From: Strigamia acuminata
Taxonomy: Eukaryota > Arthropoda > Chilopoda > Geophilomorpha > Linotaeniidae
Assembly (NCBI GenBank): GCA_949358305.1
Contig: OX442315.1
Span: 28,856,427 to 28,920,426 of the forward strand
Direction of reading: 5' to 3'
DNA: 64,000 bases
How positions within the stretch are numbered: the stretch's first letter is position 1; the number at the start of each line of letters is the position of its first letter. This document shows, piece by piece, positions 40,780 to 50,811 of this stretch. Made by a program: the position numbers and the translations under genes. The notes below the pieces were generated by a model that saw nothing but the letters and a program-made list of their open reading frames with translations, did not search any database and was not told where the DNA came from.

Positions 40780-41292
40780 TTTTGACCGAAAAAGAACAAG
40801 GCCACCGGAAGACGTCATACTTCGGCATTTCCGTTGGATCAAAAAGATATCTTTATTTGATCAAAATAAACTCATTATTTTTATAAACAAATTTGCAAAG
40901 TTACGAGATGGACTTTAAAGACTAGCAATTCTTATTGCATTATACATATATTTCTTAAAAGACAACACTGGCGCTATCTTGCGTCAATTTATATCGATTT
41001 TTTGAAAATTTTAAAAATTGTATTTGATATTTACCCTAATATTAAACCGTAATTAATGATTTGTCATTTCTAAGATTACAAATTAATGTTATTAATTTTG
41101 GTGTACAAGATCTCCATGGATTGTTTACAGCGTAATAATGTAGTGACGTTGCTTAATTGCGGTACTGCTTTTGTGGTGATGGCCGCTGTCGAGTTGGTTT
41201 GAAAGGTTTACGTCTCAACTTCCTTATTAGATCTTAATCATACGATCCGAGTTATGCTTTTAACTTTCAATACGATTCGACCATTGTAAGCG
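40780..41292. promoter_or_regulatory. Shared promoter interval between USP4/15 and TBC1D22
   Basis: 513 bases separate the two divergent start codons, so this interval probably holds both promoters and 5' untranslated regions. No TATA box stands out on either side; this is an inference from gene order. Confidence 0.5.
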
Positions 41293-43532
41293 ATGCAAGG
41301 GTTTGGCGAGAGCAACGTTAGGGAGACCAAAGCCGCTTTTTGGAAGAAAAACAACAAAAATGTTCCCGGAAGGTAATAAAACAAAACATAAACACAAGAC
41401 AAAAAGTAACAAAACAACTAACAAATCTGTTTGACAGCATTAAACCAGTTTACGGTGCTATGCATCCTCCATTAACAGAATGTCCTAGGTAATATTTATT
41501 TCCGTTCTAATCGATTTCAAACTTTTATTCACATTTTTCCCCATTCATTTTCAGGGCGAGCCCTAAAAGAGATATTCGCCACAAGAGGAATAGTTCCTCC
41601 AGTTCTTTTCAAGATTTTAAAGAGCGCACAGAGGATGCGTGGGACACGGGTGACGATGAGTTTTGGACCGTCTCAGGTACAGCCATCGTTTATTAAGCAT
41701 TAAATTGTATTTGAATTATTTTATTTTGAATTTTTAGATGTAAAAATTTCTCCTCGAGTTGTCCAATCAACTGCCCTCACAGTCATCACGAACCACAGCC
41801 AAGCAACGAAAACCTTAAGTGACCCCAGTCAAGCGAGCCCTCCATGCCTTGAAACTACTGAAGAAAGCAGGGCTGAAGCGTTACAGAGATTGGCTTCTCA
41901 GAAAGAACCTTCTTCACCCGTTCATAAGAAGCAAATGTCTCCGAACGTTTCCGGCAGTTTAGGCCATGGACCTGGAATAGGAATTCGACAGGCTTCTAGA
42001 TCACGTTCGACTCCTGTCCGACGAATACAAAGTGATTCACGGAGTGACTTTGAGAAAAACCGACTTGAAAAGTTTCTTGCTTTACTCAAAGCCTCAAACA
42101 CGAACTTGAGTAATGAAAACACTTTCTAAAATTAATGTTATCGAAATGTATTTATTGAAATATATTTCTTTCTGTTTTTATAGATGAATTGAGATCTTTA
42201 AGTTGGTCTGGAATTCCTGCTCCGGTTCGGGGAATTACGTGGAGGCTTCTGAATGTAATTTTGTTTTATTTTTGGCTGTTTTTCGTACGATATTTGATGA
42301 AAAATTTATTGTATTTTCAGGGTTATTTGCCTCCGAATCGAGAAAGGCGAGATGCTACGTTGAAGCGCAAACGAAGTGAATATTTCAGCCTTGTAAAACA
42401 TTATTTTGAAACACGGCATGAAGATATTCATGAAGATACATACCGACAGGTATAACTTGCATAAACGTTTTAAAAACAATTACATTTTTTTAAATTCCCA
42501 GATTCATATTGATATACCAAGAATGAGTCCGCTAATTCCGCTCTTCCAACAAGAAGTTGTCCAAAAGGTATACAATTAAATTCGATAAAAATGCAGATTA
42601 AAATTAGAGCATTATTATTGCAGATATTTGAAAGAATACTCTACATTTGGGCAATCCGACACCCGGCAAGCGGTTATGTTCAAGGAATAAATGACCTCGT
42701 GACACCTTTTTTTGTTGTGTATTTAAAAGAATTTCTCGACGATGGTAATGAAAATAAAATTTTAGCATCACAACGTCTCTTTCTTTCTTCTATTTATAGA
42801 TGAAGTTCTAGAACAATTTGACGTTTCACAATTGTCTCAGGAATCTCGGGATCAAATTGAATCGGATTGCTTTTGGAGCGTGTCGCACCTCTTGGATGGG
42901 ATCCAAGATAATTATACATTTGCCCAACCGGGAATTCAATCCAAGATCCACCAGCTCAAAGAACTTACTCAAAGGATTAATGGTAGTTTTGAACTTTGAA
43001 ACTAATCGTCAATTATGTGCCGCTAAGTGTATCATTTTCTCCCAACAGCACCACTCCACGAACACCTTACAAAACATACCATTGAGTATCTCCAGTTTTC
43101 TTTTCGATGGATGAATAACTTGTTAATGCGAGAACTCCCCTTACGTTGTACGATTCGTTTATGGGACACTTATCTCGTAAGACACCGGTTTTTAGACATT
43201 ATTCGTTTAATTAATTTATCATTTTGAATTATTTTTTAGTCTGAACCCGATGGTTTCTGTAAATTTCACCTTTACGTTTGCTCCGCATTTCTTAATTGTT
43301 GGTCCAAGGATTTATTGAGACAAGTTGAATTTCAAGTGAGTTGGTGGCAAAAAAAAAAGTGATGTTTTAATTGATTTTTGAATTAAATTTTTATTTTTAG
43401 GGATTAATGATAAATCTTCAGAATTTTGACACGCGCAATTGGGGTGACGACGAGATCAAAATAATGGTGGCTGAAGCTTTTAGATTAAAATTTATGTTTG
43501 CTGATGCTCCAAACCATCTTCAATCCAATTAA
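41293..43532 (+). CDS. TBC1D22: TBC1 domain family member 22 (Rab GTPase-activating protein)
   Basis: Twelve exons: 41293-41372, 41438-41488, 41555-41676, 41738-42109, 42184-42254, 42321-42449, 42502-42567, 42624-42744, 42800-42982, 43049-43176, 43240-43335, 43401-43532 (1551 bases, 516 residues; human TBC1D22A 517). The N-terminus (AAFWKKNNKNVPGRIKPVYG) and a Ser-rich region precede the TBC domain, which starts at LRSLSWSGIPAPVRGITWRL. The arginine finger lies in IHIDIPRMSP and the glutamine finger in ASGYVQGINDLVTPFF. The end matches the family (AEAFRLKFMFADAPNH). TBC1D22 proteins are Golgi-linked and bind ACBD3 and 14-3-3 in vertebrates. AATAAA is present near 43594. Confidence 0.96.
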
Positions 43533-44041
43533 CACCACGAAAATAATTGATAATTTGCTCACAAAATGATAATTTATGGAGTAATAGTTTTATAATAAAA
43601 AAAAAGAAAGATTTCATTTTCTTTTTTTTTGTTGAAATTTAAAACAAAAATAATATGAAGTAAACAAATGGTCATATTTTTAAAAATAAAAAAACATCTG
43701 CAGGTCAGAATTGTTGTAAACAAAAAATGGATTTTCTTCAATAGAGGTTTTACATTTGATGCAATTTGCTAAACAGACTTAATAAATGTTCACGGAAGTT
43801 ATTTTTGTATTAACACATCGGTTGCATTTGCTTGTGACTTTCAAGCAAAAAAATGCCATTGAGCTTATATAAATGAATCGAATTGACTGAATCAATTGTT
43901 GTATACTGTATATCTGTTTTCATTAGATTTATCTTAATAAAACGGTGAAGTGTTTAAATTTTCACTTTTTAAAACTAAGGAAATGTAAAAATTTACGGTA
44001 ATCACAAAACAAAAACATTTTTGATCCGACGAGTCCCTTAA
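43533..44041. other. Convergent spacer between TBC1D22 and THAP gene 1
   Basis: Holds the TBC1D22 3' untranslated region with AATAAA near 43594, and the 3' end of the minus-strand THAP gene. No frame supported. Confidence 0.5.
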
Positions 44042-45190
44042 TCAAGATGACGATACCGTAGATATTTTGTGATCTGAAGGTATGAGTAATATATTCATCG
44101 GTCCATTGTGTTCACCATTGCCGAAAAATGTAATTGGGAATTTAATTTCCTTTGCAGGTGCACTATTCGTTGGAACATTTTCATTTTCAGCTCTCTTTGG
44201 TGGCAGTAGAATCGATAATATTTTATTTTGTGTCGATGTGGCTGGTAATACGTTTTTCTGCGGTGGTACAACTGCTACAACATTCTGCGGAACTGCAATT
44301 GGTATTATTTTCTTCACCGGAGGAGCTGGCAATATTTTCCTTTGGTGTTTTAAATTTGGACTTTTAACTATCTTCGCTGCTGATTTAGTTGGAGATAACA
44401 TTTTCACTTGTTTTACTTGTTTCATTTGTTTTACTTGTTTCACTTGTTTCACTTGTTTTACTTGTTTCACTTGTCTTACTGGTTTTTGACCTAAAAACAA
44501 AAGTTTAAATTAAAAAACGAAACAAAACAAACAAAAAACAACTCCTTTACTTTGCATCAAAGCCTTTTGACTCAGTTTTAAAAGATGTCTGCCTTCCATC
44601 AAGGCAAGTTTATATTTCCGCAGTTCCGTCGCTTTTTGCCGTTTAAGCTCTTCGCATTTCAGTTGTGACCTCTTTAAATTCCTTTCCAATTGTAAAATCT
44701 TATTCATCATTCCCAATTTTTCTTCATCCACAAAGTTCGCACTCGTTTCCTGATCCCTTGTTTTTTCTATAGGCGGAAGAGTTTTCAAGCGTTCTAACGC
44801 TCGCGAGCGAATCTCTCTCGCTTTATGTCGCTCGTCTCGTTCAACACCAGTTGTACTATAAACGGTCGAATCTAAGTAATCTGTATTGTCATTTGTAGTC
44901 GGCTGCTTTTGTTCACTAGTTGGATTCAAATTCAGCATTGGCACAGCATTCACTTTTAGTCTCTTTTTGCAAGGAAGATTGAGCAATTCATTTCGGAGGT
45001 CCCTTTCAAAATCATCTGGAGAAAAATGTCTAGAACAAACTCTGGCATTAGAAAGGTTCACAGAGTCGGCTCTTTTGCATTTAGTGAGCCAGATTTTTCT
45101 CATGTTGGGATCTTTTGGAAAGGAATGCAAAGTGATGTCCATTCCTTTGCTGAAAGTGACATCACATGTGGAAATTGCGCAGCTAGGCAT
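44042..45190 (-). CDS. THAP-domain zinc-finger protein with coiled coil and (KQV)n tail
   Basis: Two exons, 44551-45190 and 44042-44490 (1089 bases, 362 residues), joined in phase 1. N-terminal THAP domain: C4-x4-C9, FPKDP, W, and C-x2-H in NARVCSRHFSPDDF, closing with the AVPML version of the AVPTIF box. Residues about 140-215 form a charged heptad-like coiled coil. Exon 2 opens with eight K-Q-V/M units encoded by a nine-base repeat, then a basic Pro-rich region. THAP domains bind DNA and are shared with P-element transposases, but no transposase catalytic region is visible here. It is probably a sequence-specific DNA-binding protein; target unknown. Confidence 0.88.
44401..44481 (-). repeat. 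Nine-base minisatellite encoding Lys-Gln-Val
   Basis: Repeats of ACTTGTTTC/ACTTGTTTT on the plus strand at the start of exon 2 of THAP gene 1. The unit length is divisible by three, so copy-number change keeps the frame. Confidence 0.85.
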
Positions 45191-45305
45191 TTTTGATTCT
45201 AGAAAGAAATTATGTGAATTATTTTAATTATTGCTAATAGTTAAAAATTATAAGGACTTGAAAATCTTACGTAAACAATCTAATGAACAGAAAATGATCC
45301 AAATA

Positions 45306-45367
45306 AGTAAAGTTTGCGCTTATTGGCTGCAGACGTGGCCACGCCTCCAATAAGCGCAAACTTTACT
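45306..45367. promoter_or_regulatory. Perfect inverted repeat with paired CCAAT boxes upstream of THAP gene 1
   Basis: Arms at 45306-45326 and 45347-45367 (21 bases each, AGTAAAGTTTGCGCTTATTG followed by G, exact complements) around a 20-base centre that itself contains the palindrome CGTGGCCACG. Each arm ends in ATTGG/CCAAT. It starts 116 bases upstream of the THAP gene 1 start codon, where a promoter is expected. Confidence 0.65.
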
Positions 45368-45431
45368 CATCTGGGGCATAGCTCTGCCCATAGAAAGCAA
45401 AGAGAAGCTCCATTAAATTATGTGCACATTG

Positions 45432-45746
45432 TCACAGTCCGTATAGACTGTGACATTGTTTACCTGCTTCTTTCTTCAGTTTCAAGGTTGGAACTGCTTC
45501 TTTCTTCAATTTTTTGAAACGTGGTGTTATTTGTAACAGCTCATTTCGCAAATTACGTTCATAATCATCTGGACGAAAATGAATAGAACAAATGCGTGCA
45601 TTTACAGCATTAATCTTATCCGCTCGTTTGCAACTGTGCACCCACTTCGCTCTGATGAGTGGATCCTTTGGAAAACTATAGTACGATATGTTGGTCCCCC
45701 CTCGGTTTTTGCATACAGCTACAGCACAGATGCTATTACCCGGCAT
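45432..45746 (-). CDS. Second THAP-domain protein, short
   Basis: A 104-residue frame from ATG at 45746. THAP domain: C-x4-C in ICAVAVCKN, FPKDP, W, C-x2-H in ARICSIHFRPDDYERN, and AVPTLKL near the end. It is about as similar to gene 1 as a tandem duplicate would be (NLRNELL and DDYERN/DDFERD shared). The frame ends just after a donor-like site (GCAG followed by GTAAAC at 45464), so the true gene may splice on in phase 1, even to exon 2 of gene 1, which accepts phase 1. Either a minimal THAP protein or the first exon of a longer one. Confidence 0.7.
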   Translation of the reverse strand: MPGNSICAVAVCKNRGGTNISYYSFPKDPLIRAKWVHSCKRADKINAVNARICSIHFRPDDYERNLRNELLQITPRFKKLKKEAVPTLKLKKEAGKQCHSLYGL

Positions 45747-46600
45747 TCCTGAATAATATACTACCGCGGACCGTGATACTACTAGTACAGACTAATAACT
45801 TGTAAGAATAAATTTTAAATTAAAATATATTTTTAAGCTTAAATAATGGTATTTAGTTACCTATAGGATCCAAAACAAAAATAAAGTCCGGGTCTGCTGG
45901 CTTCTGAGCAGTCCTATGATTGGGGTAATTTGAATAATCCTTTTTCAAAAATTGTAAATGTTTTCTTTACGTAATAGTAGTTGGACTCTAAAATCAAAAT
46001 TGTTTAATATTAGTACAAAGATTCGCAATATGGATGAAGAACAAGTAAATATTAAAAACTAAGTTTTTTAAAAAGGGCTTTTTTATTGGTGCTTCAAATC
46101 GCCGCCAGAGTGCGCTACTATCGCCGAAAGTTGAAACACACAAACCAAACTTCAGCTGGTGGCGAATTCCTGCAACTGATTGATAAAAAACATTACAAGT
46201 CAAGTCACGCATTACGAGTACGTCTCTATTCAAAAGCTCAGTAATTTCGTTTTTATTTTGTTTTTGCAAAGATTTTTTGCATTGATGAATTTTTTTAAAC
46301 CTATCACGATGTTAGTTGTACAAAATATAACCAAAAAAATAACTTTTTGCTAATGTGTGTTGTTCTTTGATTGGTTTTAATTTGTCCTTGTGATGATCGT
46401 ATCATTTTTCACTCGCTGTAAAAGTATTGTAAAGATGTGGAAAATAATTGACATTTAAGACAAATGACACTCTAATATATAAATATTTTTTTCTTTTATT
46501 TATTATAAACCCCCCCTTCCCTTTGGAGCGTTACGTAATTTATGGATGGCCCCTTAGTAATAAAATAAGTTTTAAATATAACTTAAAAAAATTAACTAAA
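45747..46600. other. Spacer upstream of THAP gene 2
   Basis: Contains the expected THAP gene 2 promoter and the 3' end of the double-protease ORF. A 91-codon minus-strand frame at 45994-46269 has no family match or exon signals. Nothing else supported. Confidence 0.4.
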
Positions 46601-47857
46601 TTAACTAAACATTACGCCTCGAACAGCTCTACCCATGATAAACCCTACGCAACCACCGGAAAGCATACTAGAAAAAATGTTTGGTTTTGATTTTGTTACA
46701 GAAAATAAAAATACGATAGAAAAACAGAAAAATGGAATATAGGAATCAACGAATATAAGTGGTATTTTTCGTACGTTTCTTATTTTGATTTCCGCTTGAG
46801 TTGTCGTTTCGACTTGTTTTGCGCTTTGGTCGATGATGTAATATAATCCGTCTCGATTCCGTTTTGCCACAAAAGCAACTTGTCCTTCTGGATTGATGAT
46901 TTCCGCAACTTTGTCGTCAAACAATACTTTGTATCCATTATCGGTTATCTTCCCGACAGATATAACATTGAATCGAAAATCCCGCACGAACAGCGTTTCT
47001 TCTAAGTTCAAATTCACAATTCCGTTCTCACTTTTGACAAGAATTTTGGCTGTTCCTATTCCGTTAACTTTTGATTTCGTATTAGCCACCTTCACGTTTT
47101 CAGGAGATTTAAAAAATTTGAAGAAATTTAAGAATGTGGAGAATTTGATTTCTGAAAATGCGGATTCAATTGAACAACAGTGTCCATTTGCTCCGCTGTC
47201 CAAACACCATTTTAACGCCGTTTCGTTTCGTTCACCGTGTGCGTCAGATTCTTCGATGATCTTGATTTTCAGCGCTTGAGTTTTCGTTTCGACTTGGTTT
47301 GCGCTTTGGTCGATGATGTAATATAATCCGTTTCGCTCCCGTTTTGCCGTAAACGCAACTTGTCCTTCTGGATTGATGATTTCCGCAACTTTGAAGTCGA
47401 ACAATACTTTGTATCCATTATCGGTGATCTTGCCGATAGACATCACATTCACTTGCTCATCCCGCACGAACACTGTTTCTTCTAAGTTCAAATTCTCACT
47501 TTTGACAAGTATTTTGACTGTCCCTATGCCACTAATTTCCAATTGCGCGTCACTAGCCGTTTCCACCTTACTGTTTTCAAGGAATTCGATTTTTGAAAAT
47601 TTTTGAAAATTCCAACAACAGTGTGAATTAGCTCCGCTGTCCAAACACCATTTTTCCGTATGGAAAAATGTACGGAAAAATGGTGTTTGGAAAAACCAAG
47701 GACTCCTTGGTTTTTCGCTTTTTAATGGCTTTTCGTTTCGTTTGCCTTGTGCGTCCGATTGTTCGATGATCTTGATTTTTAGCGCTTCCGGTTTTGGTAA
47801 TTCGTCAAGGCTTCCCAATTCTTCGAGTTTCACCGAACTTCTGCTTCTAGTCGTCAT
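46601..47857 (-). CDS. Tandem Copia-type aspartic protease protein, candidate domesticated gene
   Basis: Uninterrupted 418-residue frame starting MTTRSRSSVKLEELG. It contains two homologous units, about 24-193 and 194-354. Each has ALKIKIIE.SDA, an active-site WCLDSGAN (Asp73 and Asp220), the flap-side region GIGT.KILVKSE, LNLEET.FVRD, V.S.GKITDNGYKVLFD and INPEGQVAF.AKR. This is the protease and pre-integrase part of Copia Pol, as in the intact element at 12132-16232, but from another lineage. No Gag, CCHC knuckle, integrase or RT follows. After unit 2 comes a hydrophobic segment (about 365-388) and a short Ser/Gly tail, suggesting membrane anchoring. Upstream lies TATATAAA (47975-47982, minus strand). 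Retroviral-type aspartic proteases act as dimers, so a two-unit chain could fold as one enzyme. Alternative: a decaying element caught before stops accumulated. Confidence 0.8.
   Translation of the reverse strand: MTTRSRSSVKLEELGSLDELPKPEALKIKIIEQSDAQGKRNEKPLKSEKPRSPWFFQTPFFRTFFHTEKWCLDSGANSHCCWNFQKFSKIEFLENSKVETASDAQLEISGIGTVKILVKSENLNLEETVFVRDEQVNVMSIGKITDNGYKVLFDFKVAEIINPEGQVAFTAKRERNGLYYIIDQSANQVETKTQALKIKIIEESDAHGERNETALKWCLDSGANGHCCSIESAFSEIKFSTFLNFFKFFKSPENVKVANTKSKVNGIGTAKILVKSENGIVNLNLEETLFVRDFRFNVISVGKITDNGYKVLFDDKVAEIINPEGQVAFVAKRNRDGLYYIIDQSAKQVETTTQAEIKIRNVRKIPLIFVDSYIPFFCFSIVFLFSVTKSKPNIFSSMLSGGCVGFIMGRAVRGVMFS
47641..47756. repeat. Two adjacent hairpins inside the double-protease ORF
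   Basis: Arms 47641-47660 and 47671-47690 are exact complements (20 bases, CCAAACACCATTTTTCCGTA, loop of ten). Arms 47690-47701 and 47705-47716 are exact complements (GAAAAACCAAGG, loop of three). They encode an insert of about 23 residues before the first WCLDSG that unit 2 lacks. Confidence 0.8.
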
Positions 47858-47969
47858 AATTTTCGTTAAAAACGTTGTAACTTTCTCGATCGTTGAATTT
47901 TGCGCCGATAGGTCGGAAATGAGACAACGCGACTGCAGATGATTGTTGATAAATAATAATAATAAAATA

Positions 47970-48030
47970 ATAAACTCTTTATATATCTAAGCGCTCGATC
48001 CTGATTGGTCGGCGCCAATACTCAGGTGAG
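47970..48030 (-). promoter_or_regulatory. Putative TATA/CCAAT promoter of the double-protease gene
   Basis: On the minus strand a GGCGCCGACCAATCAGGATCG block (CCAAT, about 48000-48020) precedes TATATAAAG (about 47974-47982), which lies about 120 bases before the ATG at 47857. Spacing is right for a core promoter; an LTR remnant could look the same. Confidence 0.45.
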
Positions 48031-48149
48031 ACGTTTCACCTAGCGGTAACGTTATGCAGACGGAAAACTGTTGTCACTCTGACCGCTCTTAACTATGAAC
48101 TATTCCAAAAAACCAACATTTTTTTTCGACAAAAAAGCAACATTTTGGC

Positions 48150-49050
48150 AAAGTTTTCGACCGCATGGTTTATCGCTATTCATAACAAAAAAACTTGCCG
48201 CAAAAACAATCGTTTTGCGAAGAATAGAATGCGAAGGATAGAATGTTGTGGTTACGAACCACAAACCATTCGTAAATCTCATAAAAATCAACTTTCAAAC
48301 ATTTTTCGTAGAAAATGGAATGATTGGCGAATTTGTCAACCGCATGGTTCATCGCCACGCGCAACAAATTTGCCGCAAAACCGACCATTTTTTGAGGAAA
48401 AAGACCCAGAAAAATACAGTTTTTAGATTGAAATGAAGTGGCAATTACCACGCAACCATTTAGGAATCTCAATAAACCAAATTTTGAACATTTTCGCCAA
48501 GGAAATTGTTAAAATGGCCACTCGGACCACGTGGTCAAAAACCATGAAAACCAAATTTTCGCCAAAAATAATCATTTTTTAGAGTAAAAAGAATAAGAAC
48601 ACACATTTAGAATAGGTTTTAGATGTTTTTTATTAAAAATCTGAAAAACTGAATAAAAATAAAATGTTGACTTTATTTGTAAAATTCAAAAAAATTCAAA
48701 ATAGAAAGTTTTATTTTATTTCTCAATAAATATGAAAACACTCTTTTAATTAAAGGTTCTGAAATAATTTCGAGACCACTTAATACACTTCTGGACTTGT
48801 TTTACGACCATCGAACCGCATGGTCAAGCGCCACGTACTACGATAATCGCCGCAAAAAACAAAACTGGTAGTAGAATAACAGAATAACGAATCGTTTTGG
48901 GATACAAAATGACGTAAATATCACCTCAGAAATATTCGAAACCCCGAAAAACCTAACTTTAAACCCGTTTTTACCAAACAGGTGGTTTGGCGAACCTCGG
49001 ACCATGGTAAAGCACTATGTACTACATCGAAAATCTGTCACAACAACGAC
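48150..49050. repeat. Degenerate tandem repeat, about 180-base period
   Basis: A landmark block CGACCGCATGGTTNATCGC..GCCGCAAAA recurs at about 48160, 48340, 48525, 48815 and 49000, with spacings of roughly 180, 185, 290 and 185. Units are diverged and interrupted. The overlapping reading frames are translations of the repeat. Confidence 0.65.
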
Positions 49051-49465
49051 TTGTTGATCAAAAACGAAGAATATTTCAGAAGAAATAGGAAGAAGAACAC
49101 GTACCTTTTTTTTAGGTTTAAACCAAAAAACTTATGAAAAATTATTGTTTAAAATCCCGGAAAACCAGATGGTTTTACCTTGAAAAAAGTAAAAAACACA
49201 GAAAACTAAATAGATAAAGCCCAGATTTGGAAAATTAATGATATTTTTAATACATTATGGCTGAGATTGAAAGATTTTGAAGTATTTTCACAACATTAGT
49301 AGTCGTCCTTGATTAAACACCGAACAATTGTAGTCTGATCACGCGGTCGCTAATGCGCGAGAAAAACGATCGTCGCACGGCAGCGCAGAAATGCCCAATT
49401 GTCGGCGGCAAATTTAAAAGGCCGAGGATGGGTTTTCCTGCAATTTTCGGTATGAATAGCCATAC

Positions 49466-49673
49466 GCTATTCTTACGTACCTACGTAAGAATAGCCTCGG
49501 CGAATTTAAAATCGATCAAACTCGTTTTTATTTGAAACACAAAAGGCTTTTTAACGACTTTTATTAAAGGCTTTTAGACGTTCTAAACCTTATGTTTAGA
49601 AAGTCTATATTAAAATTAATCAGAAGATTGGAAAGTAGACTTTTCTGGTGCAGTTTTTGGTCTACTTTCCAAT
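49466..49673. repeat. Cluster of three short hairpins
   Basis: Perfect arms GCTATTCTTACGTA at 49466-49479 and 49482-49495; imperfect arms around 49576-49606 (AGACGTTCTAAAC against GTTTAGAAAGTCT); perfect arms ATTGGAAAGTAGAC at 49627-49640 and 49660-49673 with a 19-base loop. Three in about 210 bases is unusual for this window. Confidence 0.7.
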
Positions 49674-50811
49674 TATAACGATAACATTAATTAAATATAG
49701 AGAGAAAATGGGAGAAATTGCTAAATTACGGCGAAATTTTGACAAACCGGAACGCCACCTGGCGGATTCCGTTTGCTACAATGGATGCTGAGATGTTCGT
49801 CGCGATACGTTTTTTGCTTTTTAATATATCGAAATGAGGTCCAAAAATTTTAGAAATTTGAAATCAAAATCTGCACAACCCTGTATATTTTTTATTTTTA
49901 TTTTCGTCGAAAAAAAGTAGCGTTACGATCCACCAAAGTCGGCGATCGAATGGGAAATTCAAGGGGAAATTTGAAAATGTTCGGGCGGCATTCGGGCGGC
50001 ATTCCTGCGGCAGGCATTCCTGCAGCATTTGCCAAATTTTTAGTCTGGATTCCAATTTTGCAGGAATTTTCCCAAAAAAAAGTAGTTTTTTTTTATTTAC
50101 TTGTTAAAAGCAGATTTATTGAAACATTTTGTAAACTCAACTTTAATTCTATACCTGTACAAAAGTGTGTTTTTGTAACTTTATTTTATACAGGAAGGAT
50201 AAAATGATTTCTGGTAAATTGTAAACGATCGAAATATGAATGAACTACGTACAATACAATGTGTAAATTGTACAAGGTTATTACAATTTTACAGTCAATT
50301 CATTAACTCTTGAGGTAGCTAGACAATTCATATTTCAAAATTGGGCAGTGTATTTTTGTCTCAAAGAAGATGAAATAATAAAAGTATTTTGAAAGTAGAT
50401 TGTAAATAAAAAAAATAATACGAAAAATCCTTCCGAGTGTCTTTACAGTTTTATCACAGTCAAAATGCCAACAAGTTAAAAACTAATACTTTTTAAGTAA
50501 AAATTTCTTTTCAAATTCCATCATTCTTTTCGAGTTTTACCCCTGTAAAACGATTGTCTTAGCAAAAGACAAAGAAATCAATGGCACAAATTACAAAAAT
50601 AATACAAATAAATAACTTCGATTAAACATACAATTAATACATTAAAACAACTTTAAAAACAAGAGGCTGCCGGAAAATAAATTAGGAATAACCTACAAAA
50701 TAGAAAAAAAGAAAAAAAAATTATTATTCCACCCAATCTCAATCTCAATCCAAAACTAAAAAACCTTCACCTTAAATTTCAAACTCCTACTTCATCCTCC
50801 AGCGCCATTGG
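49674..50811. other. Spacer downstream of FRMD4
   Basis: About 1.1 kb including the FRMD4 3' untranslated region. A short GC-rich tandem (ATTCGGGCGGC, ATTCCTGCGGC, ATTCCTGCAGC) lies at 49985-50030. No gene supported. Confidence 0.5.

Noticed and set aside
44082-44489. 135-codon plus-strand frame (CFTCFTC repeats)
   Set aside because: Antisense of the KQV minisatellite in THAP gene 1.
48100-48472. Several 60-98 codon frames
   Set aside because: They lie in the degenerate tandem repeat and recur out of phase in each unit.
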